Source: Vibrio tritonius (lineage in GTDB: Bacteria; Pseudomonadota; Gammaproteobacteria; Enterobacterales; Vibrionaceae). From it: a DNA stretch of 64,000 nucleotides. Location of the stretch: assembly GCF_001547935.1 (NCBI RefSeq), contig NZ_AP014635.1, positions 1,240,001-1,304,000 of the forward strand, in the 5' to 3' direction. Position numbers and translations under genes: made by a program. Below, piece after piece: positions 1 to 10,313 of this stretch. Below the pieces are notes generated by a model, which did not search any database, had not been told where the DNA came from, and saw nothing but the letters and a program-made list of their open reading frames with translations. Numbering within the stretch: the stretch's first letter is position 1; every line of letters begins with the position of its first letter.

Positions 1-707
1 TTAATGAAGGGCGCTGCAATGTTCTCACCGCCAGCCAAGATTGCCATTTTGCCCCACATGTTTTTACCAAAGGTGTAGCCATATTCGTCAGGCCCAGTGA
101 AACCATATTCCACATACACCTTAGGTTTAGGTAGGTTCGCTTTTGCAAGGCGATCTAACACCAATTGTGTGTCGCGAACGTAATTATCGGCAATCTCTTT
201 AGCACGTTTTTCTTGGCCAGTTAGTTGACCAATGATCAGCGTGCTTTGCACATGGCGTTCCACGGTTTGTGCGTTGTAATCCACCACAACCACTTTGATG
301 CCAGCTTGTTCCATGCGAGGAATTTCAGCGGTCAGTGCTTGGTATTGCCACTCAGCAAGCAGGAGCACGTCCGGCTTAAGGCTGATCACCTTCTCGACAG
401 AAAAGGTTTGTGTGTCTACTTTGCCCACTTCAGGCAGAGTTTCTAGCGAAGGACGGTGCTTAACGTACATCGCCCAGTTGTTTGGGCGCCACTGCTCCCA
501 AATGCCTTTGGACATGCCCACGACATGATCGTAAGACGCTTCACCACCAATTGCCATATAGTCTTCGCCATAAAAGCCGATGACCACACGTTGTGCAGGA
601 AGATCGAGTTGAATTTGACGGCCCAACACATCCGTAATAGTAGTGGATTTTGCGTTGGTAAAGGCAGAGAAAAAAAGCGTAGTAATAACCAGAAGTAACT
701 TTTTCAT
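1..707 (-). CDS. Iron-compound ABC transporter substrate-binding protein (3' part cut by window edge)
   Basis: The reading frame is open from an ATG at 707 to the window edge, giving 235 residues of a longer protein. Residues 1-19 form a signal peptide (Lys-Lys then a hydrophobic stretch ending in TNA). The mature part begins with ITDVLGR and continues with a 'LPAQRVV' segment, the usual opening of periplasmic binding proteins for Fe(III)-siderophore, haem or cobalamin (PF01497-type). It would deliver ligand to the permease and ATPase encoded divergently from 868. A Fur box in the shared promoter supports iron control. The ligand cannot be told from sequence, and the C-terminal lobe is missing. 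Confidence 0.85.
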   Translation of the reverse strand, partial: MKKLLLVITTLFFSAFTNAKSTTITDVLGRQIQLDLPAQRVVIGFYGEDYMAIGGEASYDHVVGMSKGIWEQWRPNNWAMYVKHRPSLETLPEVGKVDTQTFSVEKVISLKPDVLLLAEWQYQALTAEIPRMEQAGIKVVVVDYNAQTVERHVQSTLIIGQLTGQEKRAKEIADNYVRDTQLVLDRLAKANLPKPKVYVEYGFTGPDEYGYTFGKNMWGKMAILAGGENIAAPFI

Positions 708-724
708 TTCATATCTGTTATGCG

Positions 725-743
725 GATAATAGTAATGATTATC
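725..743. promoter_or_regulatory. Fur box between divergent iron-transport genes
   Basis: GATAATAGTAATGATTATC matches the 19-bp Fur consensus (GATAATGATAATCATTATC) at 16 of 19 positions. It sits in the 160-bp divergent gap between the binding-protein gene and the permease gene, so ferric uptake regulator binding could silence both when iron is plentiful. Confidence 0.8.
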
Positions 744-867
744 ATATTTATTAATGTATAATCGCGCAACTTATAATATTGATGTTATTACATTCATGAG
801 ATGTTTGAATTGTTGCGCCGAGTTGTGCAGTGAATCAACCATAAATGGAACCTGATTAGGAACGTGC

Positions 868-1920
868 ATGTCTTCATCTACCATCAGTAACGCGATTGCA
901 TTACAGCGAAAAAGCGAGCAACGGCGTTGGAAAACTTTGTTGTTGATTGGCGCTTTACTGCTGCTCACATTTGTTATGGATATTGCTACCGGACCCTCTA
1001 TGCTGGACGTGACCAGTGTGACGTACGCGCTACTCCATTTTGTCGGTTTCCCTTTGCAAGTTGACCCAACGACGGTCGTGATCGTAGAAAACCTACGTCT
1101 GCCTATCGCTGTGATGGCGGTAATTGTGGGCGGAAGTTTAGGCATGGGCGGCGCTGAGATGCAAACCTTGCTTAACAACCCGATGGCAAGTCCTTACACC
1201 TTAGGTATGGCCGCGGCGGCGGGCTTTGGTGCTGCGCTAATGTTGTACATCGGTTCGTTAGGTTTGAATTCGGATTACGCGGTGCCGCTTGGTGCATTTG
1301 TCTGCTGTATGCTTTCTGCCAGTTTTCTGTTTATGTTGGCAATGATGCGCCACATCACTTCAGGCCAATTGATTTTGGCCGGGATTGCTTTGCTGTTTTT
1401 GTTTCAATCGCTTTTGTCACTGGTGCAGTTCATCTCCTCTCCGGAGCTGAGTCAACAGATTTTGTTCTGGCTATTTGGCAGCTTATCGAAAGCAACGTGG
1501 ACCAATCTGGCGATTATCGGTACGGTGATTTTTGCTAGCTTTACGGTGCTAATGGGCGATGCGTGGAAACTGACCGCGCTGCGGATGGGTGAAGAGCGAG
1601 CCAAAAGCTTGGGGGTTGATGTTGCGAAGCTGCGCATGAAGATTTTGTTTATCGTGGCCTTGATGACGGCAACGGTCACCAGCTTCGTGGGCATCATCGG
1701 TTTTATCGGAATTGTGGCACCCAACATCGCGCGCATGATCGTGGGTGAAGACCAACGCTTCTTTTTACCACTCTCCTTTTTGGTTGGTGCATTTTTACTT
1801 TCCAGCGCTTCTGTGCTGTCAAAAGTGATTGTACCGGGAGCGCTGTTTCCAATCGGTATCGTTACGGCCATCATTGGCGTGCCGTTTTTCTTTTGGCTGA
1901 TTATCGCAAGGAGACGCTAA
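868..1920 (+). CDS. FecCD/BtuC-family ABC transporter permease
   Basis: This 350-residue, strongly hydrophobic protein has the length and motifs of FecCD/BtuC permeases, including the GIVAPNIARMIVGEDQR segment near residues 277-293, which corresponds to the cytoplasmic ATPase-coupling region of the family. About nine to ten membrane segments are expected. The ATG at 868 follows an AGGAAC ribosome site. The ATPase gene starts directly after the stop codon, so the two are an operon. Only one permease gene is present, implying a homodimer as in BtuC or HutC, unlike the two-permease Fec and Vct systems. Substrate is probably a ferric chelate or haem, inferred from the Fur box. Confidence 0.9.
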   Translation: MSSSTISNAIALQRKSEQRRWKTLLLIGALLLLTFVMDIATGPSMLDVTSVTYALLHFVGFPLQVDPTTVVIVENLRLPIAVMAVIVGGSLGMGGAEMQTLLNNPMASPYTLGMAAAAGFGAALMLYIGSLGLNSDYAVPLGAFVCCMLSASFLFMLAMMRHITSGQLILAGIALLFLFQSLLSLVQFISSPELSQQILFWLFGSLSKATWTNLAIIGTVIFASFTVLMGDAWKLTALRMGEERAKSLGVDVAKLRMKILFIVALMTATVTSFVGIIGFIGIVAPNIARMIVGEDQRFFLPLSFLVGAFLLSSASVLSKVIVPGALFPIGIVTAIIGVPFFFWLIIARRR

Positions 1921-2697
1921 ATGCTGACTGTTCAAGATCTTAATTTGAAAATTGACCAGCTCACCTTGGCCGATGAGATGAATTTCTCACTTCAGCCTGG
2001 GCAAATTAATGTGATTATCGGCCCAAATGGCACTGGGAAAAGTACGCTGCTCAAGACCTTGTTTGGCGATTTAAAACCCCAGCGTGGCACGATTCAATAT
2101 CAAGGCAACGCGCTAGATTACAAACGGTTAAGCCAGTGGCGAGCGCAGATTGGTTATATGCCGCAAGACATCCGTTTGGATGTCAACTTATCGGTGATTG
2201 AAGTGGTATTGCTGGGGCGTTTAGATGCGCTCAGTTGGCGAATTGATGAAGCGATGTTGCGCGAAGCCGTTAATGCGCTGGAAGAGATAGGTTTAGCCCA
2301 TCTTGCCGATCGCGATGTGCGCACGTTGAGTGGCGGGCAATGTCAGATGGTACTGTTTGCCCAGGCGATTTTGCGTCAGCCACCGTTTTTGATGTTGGAT
2401 GAACCGGTTAGTGCACTCGATCTACATTTTCAACATGTACTGCTCGATCACTTGGTGGATAAGACCAATCAACACGGTTGGACATCACTTTTAGTGCTGC
2501 ATGATCTTAATCTTGCAGCGCAGTATGCCGATAACCTTTTGGTACTGAAAGCGGGTAAAGTGGTGGCTTCTGGAAAGCCTTCAGAGGTGCTAACGCCTGC
2601 CTTGATTGATGAGGTCTATGGGGTTAATGCGCAAGTCTCGTACGACCAGCAAGGAATTCCTTTCGTCAGGACTTTACGCCGACCGCAAGTTGCTTAA
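1921..2697 (+). CDS. Iron-compound ABC transporter ATP-binding protein
   Basis: A 258-residue nucleotide-binding subunit of the FecE/FepC type. Walker A is GPNGTGKST at residues 34-42, the ABC signature LSGGQ at 136-140, Walker B FLMLDEP at 156-162, followed by the D-loop SALD and an H-loop histidine in VLHDLN. It begins immediately after the permease stop (TAA then ATG), showing translational coupling. It would hydrolyse ATP at the inner membrane to power import through the upstream permease. Confidence 0.92.
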   Translation: MLTVQDLNLKIDQLTLADEMNFSLQPGQINVIIGPNGTGKSTLLKTLFGDLKPQRGTIQYQGNALDYKRLSQWRAQIGYMPQDIRLDVNLSVIEVVLLGRLDALSWRIDEAMLREAVNALEEIGLAHLADRDVRTLSGGQCQMVLFAQAILRQPPFLMLDEPVSALDLHFQHVLLDHLVDKTNQHGWTSLLVLHDLNLAAQYADNLLVLKAGKVVASGKPSEVLTPALIDEVYGVNAQVSYDQQGIPFVRTLRRPQVA

Positions 2698-2761
2698 TAA
2701 TTCAACTATTATTTGCCTATCGCGCTGTTTCATCCAGCGCGTTTTATTCCGAGGTTACACC

Positions 2762-4000
2762 GTGTTCTCTTTGCGTCGCTTAAGCGCGTTTTCACTTTTA
2801 ACAGCGCCATCTAAGGTGCTGATACTCAATTCATTTTCGTTTAATCTCGGCTTCTATATGCTCCTGCCATATTTGGCGGACCATCTGTATCAGTTGGGAC
2901 TCACCAGTTGGCATGTGGGGATCATCATCGGTTTAAGGGTGTTGAGCCAGCAAGGACTGTTTTTGATTGGGGGAACGCTGGGGGATCGCTTCGGCTATAA
3001 GCCTTTGATTTTGTCTGGCTGCGCTGTGCGTATTGTGGGCTTTATTATGCTGGGCATGGGCGAAACTTTTTCTTTGCTGATTTTAGGAGCATTCTTAACC
3101 GGTTTTGCCGGAGCACTCTTTACGCCAAGCAGTGATGCGTATTTAGCATCAGAGTATCCCGATGCGCGGGTGCGTAACCAAGTTTTTTCCTTGAAAAAAA
3201 TGGCAGGGGAAACGGGCATGCTACTCGGTCCGCTAGTTGGTTTAACTCTACTGAGCTGGAGTTTTATGTCAGTTGGTTTGACCGCCGCTGCACTTTTTGC
3301 CGCACTGTTGGTGTTGCAATGGTGCTATTTGCCAGCACAGGCAATCAATACCGAGAGTGAAGGGGAGAGCGCAGATTTCGTTTTCTGGCGCCAATGGGGC
3401 AGCATGTTACGTAAGCCAGTGTTTGTGAAATTTATTTTGGCTGCGTCGGTTAACAGTATCTTATTCCATCAGCTCTATTTGAGTGTGCCACATCAAATTC
3501 ATGTGATGACGGGCAACGAATCGATTCTGACTTTGGTGTTTATGACCACCTCGATTTTGGGGGTGTTCTGTCAGTTACCGATTAGCCGTTGGGTTGTCGC
3601 TGCTTTTGGCGATGCTCGTTCAATGGGGTTAGGCATGAGCCTCATGGGTTGCGCTTATTTTCTATTGCAATGGCATTATGAACCTATGCCTGCATTACCG
3701 TTTGTTCTTTATGCTGCATTATTTAGTTTTGGCACCATGCTGTCATTTCCTGTGATGTATTCCTATATTCCGAACTTCGCCCCTCGCCGTGAGATGGCCA
3801 GTTACTATGGGCTGTACTCTTGTGTTGGTGGCTTTATGGCGTTTATGGGCAACTGGGTAACCGGCTGGTATTTGAGCCTCGATACGTTTTCGATCGGTAC
3901 GCTCACCTCCGGCCTTGCCCTGTTAGGTGCGGTTTCTGGGCTGAGTTTGTTTGCGATTGTTTCATCACATCAACGCAAAGAGAAAGCGATGGCTCATTGA
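2762..4000 (+). CDS. MFS transporter, MdtH-like drug/siderophore exporter family
   Basis: A 412-residue major facilitator with about twelve hydrophobic segments. The region GLRVLSQQGLFLIGGTLGDR resembles the loop 2-3 signature of MdtH-type DHA1 transporters. I chose the GTG at 2762, preceded by a GAGG ribosome site, because an in-frame ATG at 2606 lies inside the ATPase gene and adds 52 residues that look unlike a transporter N-terminus. The gene lies 64 bp after the iron ABC operon in the same direction and is followed by a strong terminator, so it may be the last gene of that Fur-controlled unit. A role in siderophore export is inference only; general drug efflux is the alternative. Confidence 0.8.
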   Translation: MFSLRRLSAFSLLTAPSKVLILNSFSFNLGFYMLLPYLADHLYQLGLTSWHVGIIIGLRVLSQQGLFLIGGTLGDRFGYKPLILSGCAVRIVGFIMLGMGETFSLLILGAFLTGFAGALFTPSSDAYLASEYPDARVRNQVFSLKKMAGETGMLLGPLVGLTLLSWSFMSVGLTAAALFAALLVLQWCYLPAQAINTESEGESADFVFWRQWGSMLRKPVFVKFILAASVNSILFHQLYLSVPHQIHVMTGNESILTLVFMTTSILGVFCQLPISRWVVAAFGDARSMGLGMSLMGCAYFLLQWHYEPMPALPFVLYAALFSFGTMLSFPVMYSYIPNFAPRREMASYYGLYSCVGGFMAFMGNWVTGWYLSLDTFSIGTLTSGLALLGAVSGLSLFAIVSSHQRKEKAMAH

Positions 4001-4004
4001 TTTT

Positions 4005-4222
4005 CTAAGCAGGACATGATCTTCTAAGCAGGACACACACCGTAAGTCTATGAACTAAGCCACTGCAATTGCAGTGGTTTTTTATTTCCCCGTTTTTCTA
4101 AAGAAACTGTTAACGGGACACACACCGTAATGTTAAGGGGACACACACTGTTGGGGTTGTGGTATGTGTCCCTTTAAGAACTTGGCATTATGTGTGGCGA
4201 TTAGGGTGTGTGTCCTGCTAAC
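4005..4222. repeat. Cluster of REP-like repeats with core GGACACACACC
   Basis: Four direct copies of a motif close to GTTAGCGGGACACACACC begin near 4005 (shortened), 4024, 4110 and 4132. Two inverted copies lie at 4161-4178 and 4203-4222. The mix of direct and inverted units resembles clusters of REP/BIME elements that are mobilised by REP-associated tyrosine transposases, although no such transposase is present here. The same core occurs three times inside thiM (10735-10869). The rest of the 410-bp gap between the MFS and glutathione peroxidase genes holds a terminator and no convincing ORF. Confidence 0.7.
4060..4083 (+). terminator. Rho-independent terminator after the iron/MFS operon
   Basis: The perfect 18-bp palindrome CCACTGCAATTGCAGTGG is followed directly by six T residues. 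It lies 60 bp after the MFS stop codon and is embedded between REP-like units. Confidence 0.85.
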
Positions 4223-4313
4223 AACACCGTTAACAATGAGGTGGGCGTTTGCAGTGAAATCTTCTGTCAAAGTGTGAGGACCTCCGATAATTACCCATAA
4301 GGGTTAGATAATT

Positions 4314-4341
4314 AGTTGCACGCAATATAGTTGTGCGCTAT
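4314..4341. promoter_or_regulatory. Possible operator: paired AGTTG-GCGC repeats upstream of glutathione peroxidase
   Basis: AGTTGCACGCAAT and AGTTGTGCGCTAT are imperfect direct repeats about 15 bp apart, some 70-95 bp before the peroxidase start. Position and repetition suggest a regulator site, perhaps for a MarR/OhrR-type redox regulator, but I cannot assign one. Confidence 0.3.
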
Positions 4342-4410
4342 CTTGTTGTCAGTTGAGTTGGCGACCACGGTTGCCTAGCCGAGATAAAAACGAAGCAAAA
4401 GGAAGATAAA

Positions 4411-4953
4411 ATGAGTTCTCTATACGATATCGAAGTGGTTTCAATTGAAGGCAAAACGCAAAAATTGTCTGAATTTGCTGGTAAAGCACTTCTGATTGTT
4501 AACACTGCATCTGAATGTGGCCTGACTCCACAATACGAAGCACTTGAAGCTCTTTACAACGCTCGTAAAGAAGAGGGTCTAGTGGTACTTGGTTTCCCAT
4601 GTAACCAATTTGGCGCACAAGAACCAGGTGAAGAAGCAGAGATCAAATCATTCTGTAATGCTCGTTTTGGCGTAACATTCCCAATGTTTAGCAAAATTGA
4701 AGTGAATGGCGCAGGTCGTCACCCACTGTATCAAGCCCTATTTGCAGCGCAACCAGCACGTACTACTGCTCCAGAAAGCGGTTTTGTTGAAAAGCTAAAA
4801 GGCTACGGTTTTGAAGCAAAAGAGGGTGATATTCTATGGAACTTTGAAAAATTCCTAGTGAACAAAGAAGGCCAAGTGGTAGGCCATTTTGCTCCAGATA
4901 TGACTCCTGACCACCCAATTCTAGTAGAAGCACTAGACAAAGTGCTTGCATAA
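4411..4953 (+). CDS. Glutathione peroxidase family protein (BtuE-like thiol peroxidase)
   Basis: The 180-residue protein has the three family blocks: NTASECG with the peroxidatic cysteine at residue 36 (Cys, not selenocysteine), the FPCNQFG block near residues 70-76, and a WNFEKFLV block near residues 146-153. There is no signal peptide, so it acts in the cytoplasm. Bacterial members reduce hydroperoxides using thioredoxin or glutathione. The ATG follows AAGGAAG at good spacing. It is monocistronic, with its own terminator downstream. Confidence 0.92.
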   Translation: MSSLYDIEVVSIEGKTQKLSEFAGKALLIVNTASECGLTPQYEALEALYNARKEEGLVVLGFPCNQFGAQEPGEEAEIKSFCNARFGVTFPMFSKIEVNGAGRHPLYQALFAAQPARTTAPESGFVEKLKGYGFEAKEGDILWNFEKFLVNKEGQVVGHFAPDMTPDHPILVEALDKVLA

Positions 4954-4991
4954 ACCTGATTTACATGACCATTAGTGGTCAATAAAGCAGC

Positions 4992-5026
4992 AAAAAACCG
5001 CGGTTGTAAGACCGCGGTTTTTTTTG
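4992..5026 (+). terminator. Terminator after glutathione peroxidase
   Basis: AAACCGCGGT and ACCGCGGTTT pair around a 6-nt loop, with T residues continuing to 5025. Confidence 0.9.
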
Positions 5027-5157
5027 TCGTGATTCTCACTATGCAAGAAAGTGAAATCTCATATTCCGAAAATTTTGTGATCCATCTATCTTTTTGTTAA
5101 AAAACGAGCGACAATCGCTCCGTTTCTGGAACCGTTTCTTTTTTCTACTGAGTCGTT

Positions 5158-6348
5158 ATGAACCAAACTTTAGCATCGGCGCCACCTGTGTCGCGTCATA
5201 GCCAATACATGCGAGTGTTTGCACTCGGATTTAGTGGCTTTATTTTTAATACCACAGAATTTGTTCCTGTTGGTTTGCTCTCTGATATTGCAAAAGATTT
5301 TGATATCACAGCGGCTCATGCTGGCTGGATGTTAACTATTTATGCGTGGATCGTGGCATCTATGTCGCTGCCGATGATGATGATGACCAGTAAAATTGAG
5401 CGTAAAAAGCTGCTGATTGGCATTTTCATGCTGTTTATTGCTAGCCATGTGGCGTCGGTGTTTGCTTGGAGTTTTGAATCTCTGATCGCGAGCCGTGTTG
5501 GTATTGCTTTTGCGCACGCTGTGTTTTGGTCTATTACCGCCTCTATTGCCATTCGTGTTGCGCCTCCAGGAAAGAAAACTTTTGCTTTGAGTGTGCTGGC
5601 CACAGGAACGTCAGTGGCAATGATCCTTGGTGTTCCAATGGGACGAATAATTGGGCAATGGTTCGGTTGGCGAGCAACATTTGGTTTGATTGCTGCTGTT
5701 GCCTTCATTGTTATGTTGATATTGATTCGTCTATTACCGCAGATGCCGAGTCTGTTTAAAGGTACAAGTAAGACCTTGCCGCGTTTACTAAAAAACCCAA
5801 TGTTGATGGGGTTGTACCTGTTCATTTTCTTGCTGTTTACTGCACATTACACGGCCTATAGTTACATCGAGCCATTTATGATGGAAGTAGGTAAAGTAAG
5901 TCCTAACTTTACCACTTTGCTGTTGCTCGCATTTGGTGGTGCAGGGATCATTGGTAGTATTATTTTCAGCTACTTAGGCGAGAAACATAATACCTCTTTA
6001 TTAATGTGGAATGGCGTCCTGATGGTAGTTTGTATGGCATTGCTACTTGTTACGGTATTTAGTCCATGGGCAGTGATGACCGATGTAATTATTTGGGGTA
6101 TTGCCCTAACGCTAGTGACACTAGCCATGCAGGTGAAGGTACTGAATATTGATGCAGATGCTTCGGATATGATTCAGTCCATGTACTCTGGCATCATTAA
6201 CCTAGGTATTGGCTCGGGAGCTCTGATTGGTGCAAAAGTCATTCAATGGTTCGAATTAAGCTGGGTTGGCTTTGCTGGGGTGATTTTTGCAGCAGTAGCA
6301 ATCATTTTCATGATGTTTTTGTTACGTCGTTATCCAGCGTTACGTTAA
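5158..6348 (+). CDS. sotB: MFS sugar efflux transporter SotB
   Basis: A 396-residue major facilitator that matches E. coli SotB/YdeA closely from memory: the N-terminal FIFNTTEFVPVGLLSDIA, the MLTIYAW block, AFAHAVFWSITAS and TAHYTAYSYIEPFM are nearly identical. Twelve membrane segments are expected in the inner membrane. SotB exports arabinose, IPTG and other sugars or sugar analogues in E. coli. The gene stands alone between two terminators and converges on the LacI-type regulator gene. Confidence 0.9.
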   Translation: MNQTLASAPPVSRHSQYMRVFALGFSGFIFNTTEFVPVGLLSDIAKDFDITAAHAGWMLTIYAWIVASMSLPMMMMTSKIERKKLLIGIFMLFIASHVASVFAWSFESLIASRVGIAFAHAVFWSITASIAIRVAPPGKKTFALSVLATGTSVAMILGVPMGRIIGQWFGWRATFGLIAAVAFIVMLILIRLLPQMPSLFKGTSKTLPRLLKNPMLMGLYLFIFLLFTAHYTAYSYIEPFMMEVGKVSPNFTTLLLLAFGGAGIIGSIIFSYLGEKHNTSLLMWNGVLMVVCMALLLVTVFSPWAVMTDVIIWGIALTLVTLAMQVKVLNIDADASDMIQSMYSGIINLGIGSGALIGAKVIQWFELSWVGFAGVIFAAVAIIFMMFLLRRYPALR

Positions 6349-6366
6349 TTCATTGAATAAAATAAC

Positions 6367-6398
6367 AAAAAAGCGCCACATCCTGTGGCGCTTTTTTG
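6367..6398. terminator. Bidirectional terminator between sotB and the LacI-type regulator
   Basis: AAGCGCCACA and TGTGGCGCTT pair around a 3-nt loop, flanked by A residues on the left and T residues on the right, so the hairpin could stop transcription from both convergent genes. Confidence 0.85.
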
Positions 6399-6612
6399 TT
6401 GAGCCAGTGAAAGGCGATCCCGAATCTTGGGGAGGCTGGAATCACTTTCCAATAGCGGCATTTAGATTACCTATATTTTCTATAGATAGCAACGATAATG
6501 ATTTATATTAACTTATGCTTATTTATCTATGACAAATGCATTAGTCGAGCATATAAAACACTGTTCCTATTGTGGGTTTTGCAACGCGAAATAAGTATAG
6601 CAGAAAACGATA

Positions 6613-7617
6613 TTACGAAACTTGAAGTGTCGATTCTCGACTGACTAAAACCCCAGGATACGTCTTATGAATAATAGCGGTTGGTTGTTTTGTGCTGTGA
6701 TGAATGGCCACTTGCATTGCATCGTGAGTTAGCACTGAGATAGGTAACGAGACGCTTGATAGGCTTGGCATTGCATAAGCTGCCGCGGGTTCATTATCAA
6801 TTCCAATCACTGAAATGTCCTGTGCAACGTTGTATCCCGCATCGTGTAATGCGCGAATTGCCCCTAGTGCCATGTCGTCGTTACATGCGAAAATAGCGCT
6901 AAATGGCCGCCCAGAACTGAGCAGTTTTTTTGCGGCCTGATAACCCGTTTCAAGGGTGTTTTCGCCTTCGGCAAACCATTCTTGATAAGCTGGTAAACTA
7001 GCTTGTTTTAACGCTTCCAAATAAGCGTGATAACGTAATTTCCCTGTTTCACTTGCCAGTGGTGAGGAGATGCAGGCAATTGACTGGTGGCCCAACTCCA
7101 ATAAATGTTGCATAGCGATAGCGGCTAATTGACCTTGTTCTAAACCAAAACTGTGCACGTTATTGAGCGTGAGTTGGCGGTTAAGAATAATCAAAGGCAC
7201 CCCTAGCTCGTTTTGACAATCGTGCAGTTGCGCTGGAGTGAGGTGGCGACTGTACAACAAAATCGCATCGCAGCGTTGCATTGCGAGTGTTGACAACGCT
7301 TCTTGTTCGCCAATAGCACTATTTTTGCTGCTCACCACAAGCAGTTTTTTGTTGGCTTGTTGTGCGCATTGCTCAGCCTCACACAGAATAGAACCAAAAT
7401 AATTACTTTGAAACTGCGGCAAAATGAGACCGATTGAATTAGACACATTAGTTGCGAGCGCTTGTGCAACAGAGCTTGGATGATAGTTGAGAGTCTTCAT
7501 GGCGCTAAGAACCTTTTCACGGGTACTCTCTTTGACTTGCCCACTTGCGTTGATTACTCGCGATACGGTCGCTTTGGATAATCCGGTGAACTTACAAACG
7601 TCAGTGATGGTTGCCAT
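6613..7617 (-). CDS. LacI-family repressor, AscG-like
   Basis: A 334-residue LacI/GalR protein. Residues 1-55 form the DNA-binding helix-turn-helix and hinge (ITDVCKFTGLSKATVSRVIN), and the remainder is a periplasmic-binding-like effector domain with the family's FACNDDMALGAIRAL and VIGIDNEP segments. It resembles E. coli AscG, the repressor of the asc aryl-beta-glucoside operon. It lies 163 bp downstream of the phospho-beta-glucosidase gene in the same orientation and has a TTAGGAGAGG ribosome site. Its likely operators are the paired palindromes at 9292-9318. Confidence 0.88.
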   Translation of the reverse strand: MATITDVCKFTGLSKATVSRVINASGQVKESTREKVLSAMKTLNYHPSSVAQALATNVSNSIGLILPQFQSNYFGSILCEAEQCAQQANKKLLVVSSKNSAIGEQEALSTLAMQRCDAILLYSRHLTPAQLHDCQNELGVPLIILNRQLTLNNVHSFGLEQGQLAAIAMQHLLELGHQSIACISSPLASETGKLRYHAYLEALKQASLPAYQEWFAEGENTLETGYQAAKKLLSSGRPFSAIFACNDDMALGAIRALHDAGYNVAQDISVIGIDNEPAAAYAMPSLSSVSLPISVLTHDAMQVAIHHSTKQPTAIIHKTYPGVLVSRESTLQVS

Positions 7618-7780
7618 GGCCTCTCCTAATTAATATCGCCACCCAAAGAAATAGGGTGGCGAGTGTAGCAGATTTTCTTCTTCCTTGAAGAAAGAGATCA
7701 ATACCTTGCCGATCAATCGGTTAATAAAACGAAACTGAACTCATATGTTTGATGGCGGTAACGTCTTTTAATAACGGCAA

Positions 7781-9226
<1,446 letters not shown>

Positions 9227-9291
9227 TTACGCGATAATCGATCGCTATCTAGATTGGATTTCTTATGATTGTAGATCATTTTTACGATTAT

Positions 9292-9318
9292 TGTAACCGG
9301 TTTCTGTAACCGGTTACA
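9292..9318. promoter_or_regulatory. Tandem LacI-type operators upstream of ascB
   Basis: TGTAACCGGTTACA at 9305-9318 is a perfect 14-bp palindrome with the CG centre typical of LacI/GalR operators. A second, imperfect copy beginning TGTAACCGGTT abuts it at 9292-9305. The AscG-like repressor encoded downstream is the natural candidate to bind here. Confidence 0.8.
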
Positions 9319-9390
9319 AAATGAATTAATACTATTGATTTGAGCAAACGGGATTCAAGAATTTTGGCTAATTGTGTTGTGATTAATGAT

Positions 9391-9419
9391 AAAAGTGCCC
9401 AAGGATATAGAGCACTTTT
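9391..9419 (-). terminator. Terminator-like hairpin after the pirin gene
   Basis: AAAAGTGC and GCACTTTT pair around a 13-nt loop; read on the minus strand the stem ends in TTTTATC. It lies about 50 bp beyond the pirin stop codon. Confidence 0.6.
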
Positions 9420-9471
9420 GATGAATGTAGTAGATTGGCGAGTGTAATGATGTCATCTTTGACAAGATGAA

Positions 9472-10167
9472 TTATGGCAAATCAAATAGTAGCGCAAGTA
9501 CTGGTTTCGTTCCCATATTGACCAGATCGAGTGCAAATTCATCGGTCACTTTCGCACCATCACCTGGGTTTAGATTGATGCCATTGATCTCAAGCATGCC
9601 TTCAATTAAATGAAGATAAACACGACGACCATTCTCTACGGCAAAGCGCTGCTGAGTTTCTTGTGCCAATGTCACTTGGTAAATCGTGGCATTTTGTTTA
9701 ATAACAAATGAGCCACTATGACCATCGGGCGAAGCAACAGGGACTAAACCTTGTCTGGCTTCAAATGGTTTTTGTTGATACCCCGGCGCTGTGTCGTGCT
9801 CGTGCGGTTCAACCCAGATTTGCAAAAAATGCAGAGTCTCTTTTTGTGATGGATTGAACTCACTGTGATAGATGCCACGACCAGCAGACATCAATTGAAA
9901 CTCTCCACTAGGTAAGGTCTCAACATTACCTGTACTGTCTTTGTGTGCGATGGTCCCATCTAACACAAAACTCAAAATTTCCATGTTGCGGTGCCCGTGA
10001 GTAGCAAAGCCAGCTCCGGGTTGAACCGTATCATCGTTAATGACTCGTAGCGCAGAAAATCCCATGTGGTGAGGGTCGTAATATTGACCAAATGAAAACG
10101 AATGGTGGCTATTAAGCCAACCCATGTCGACATTACCTCGGTCATGTGCGGCACGAATTTCAATCAT
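9472..10167 (-). CDS. Pirin-family protein, YhhW-like (quercetin 2,3-dioxygenase type)
   Basis: A 231-residue bicupin. The expected metal ligands of the N-terminal cupin are all present: H57 and H59 in ATHGHRN, H101 and E103 in GIYHSEF. Members bind Fe, Ni or another divalent metal; E. coli YhhW opens flavonols such as quercetin in vitro, though the physiological substrate is unknown. The length is the same as YhhW. The protein is cytoplasmic (no signal peptide). The gene follows thiM on the same strand with a 146-bp gap, and appears to be its own unit. Confidence 0.88.
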   Translation of the reverse strand: MIEIRAAHDRGNVDMGWLNSHHSFSFGQYYDPHHMGFSALRVINDDTVQPGAGFATHGHRNMEILSFVLDGTIAHKDSTGNVETLPSGEFQLMSAGRGIYHSEFNPSQKETLHFLQIWVEPHEHDTAPGYQQKPFEARQGLVPVASPDGHSGSFVIKQNATIYQVTLAQETQQRFAVENGRRVYLHLIEGMLEINGINLNPGDGAKVTDEFALDLVNMGTKPVLALLFDLP

Positions 10168-10254
10168 AAGATGTCCTTACAGTGTTCAAACGTTTTTGCT
10201 CAGCACTATTTATGGCTCAACAAAAGGATTAAGCACAGTTTAGTCAGTCCTTGT

Positions 10255-10277
10255 GGGGGATAACACTGTATTCCCCC
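10255..10277. other. Hairpin in the thiM-pirin gap
   Basis: GGGGGA and TCCCCC are separated by 11 nt. There is no T tract on the minus strand after the stem, so it is either a weak terminator or an mRNA 3'-end stabiliser for thiDM. Confidence 0.4.
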
Positions 10278-10313
10278 GTTGAGGTTCATCAAAAAATTTG
10301 AACATGTCACCGA

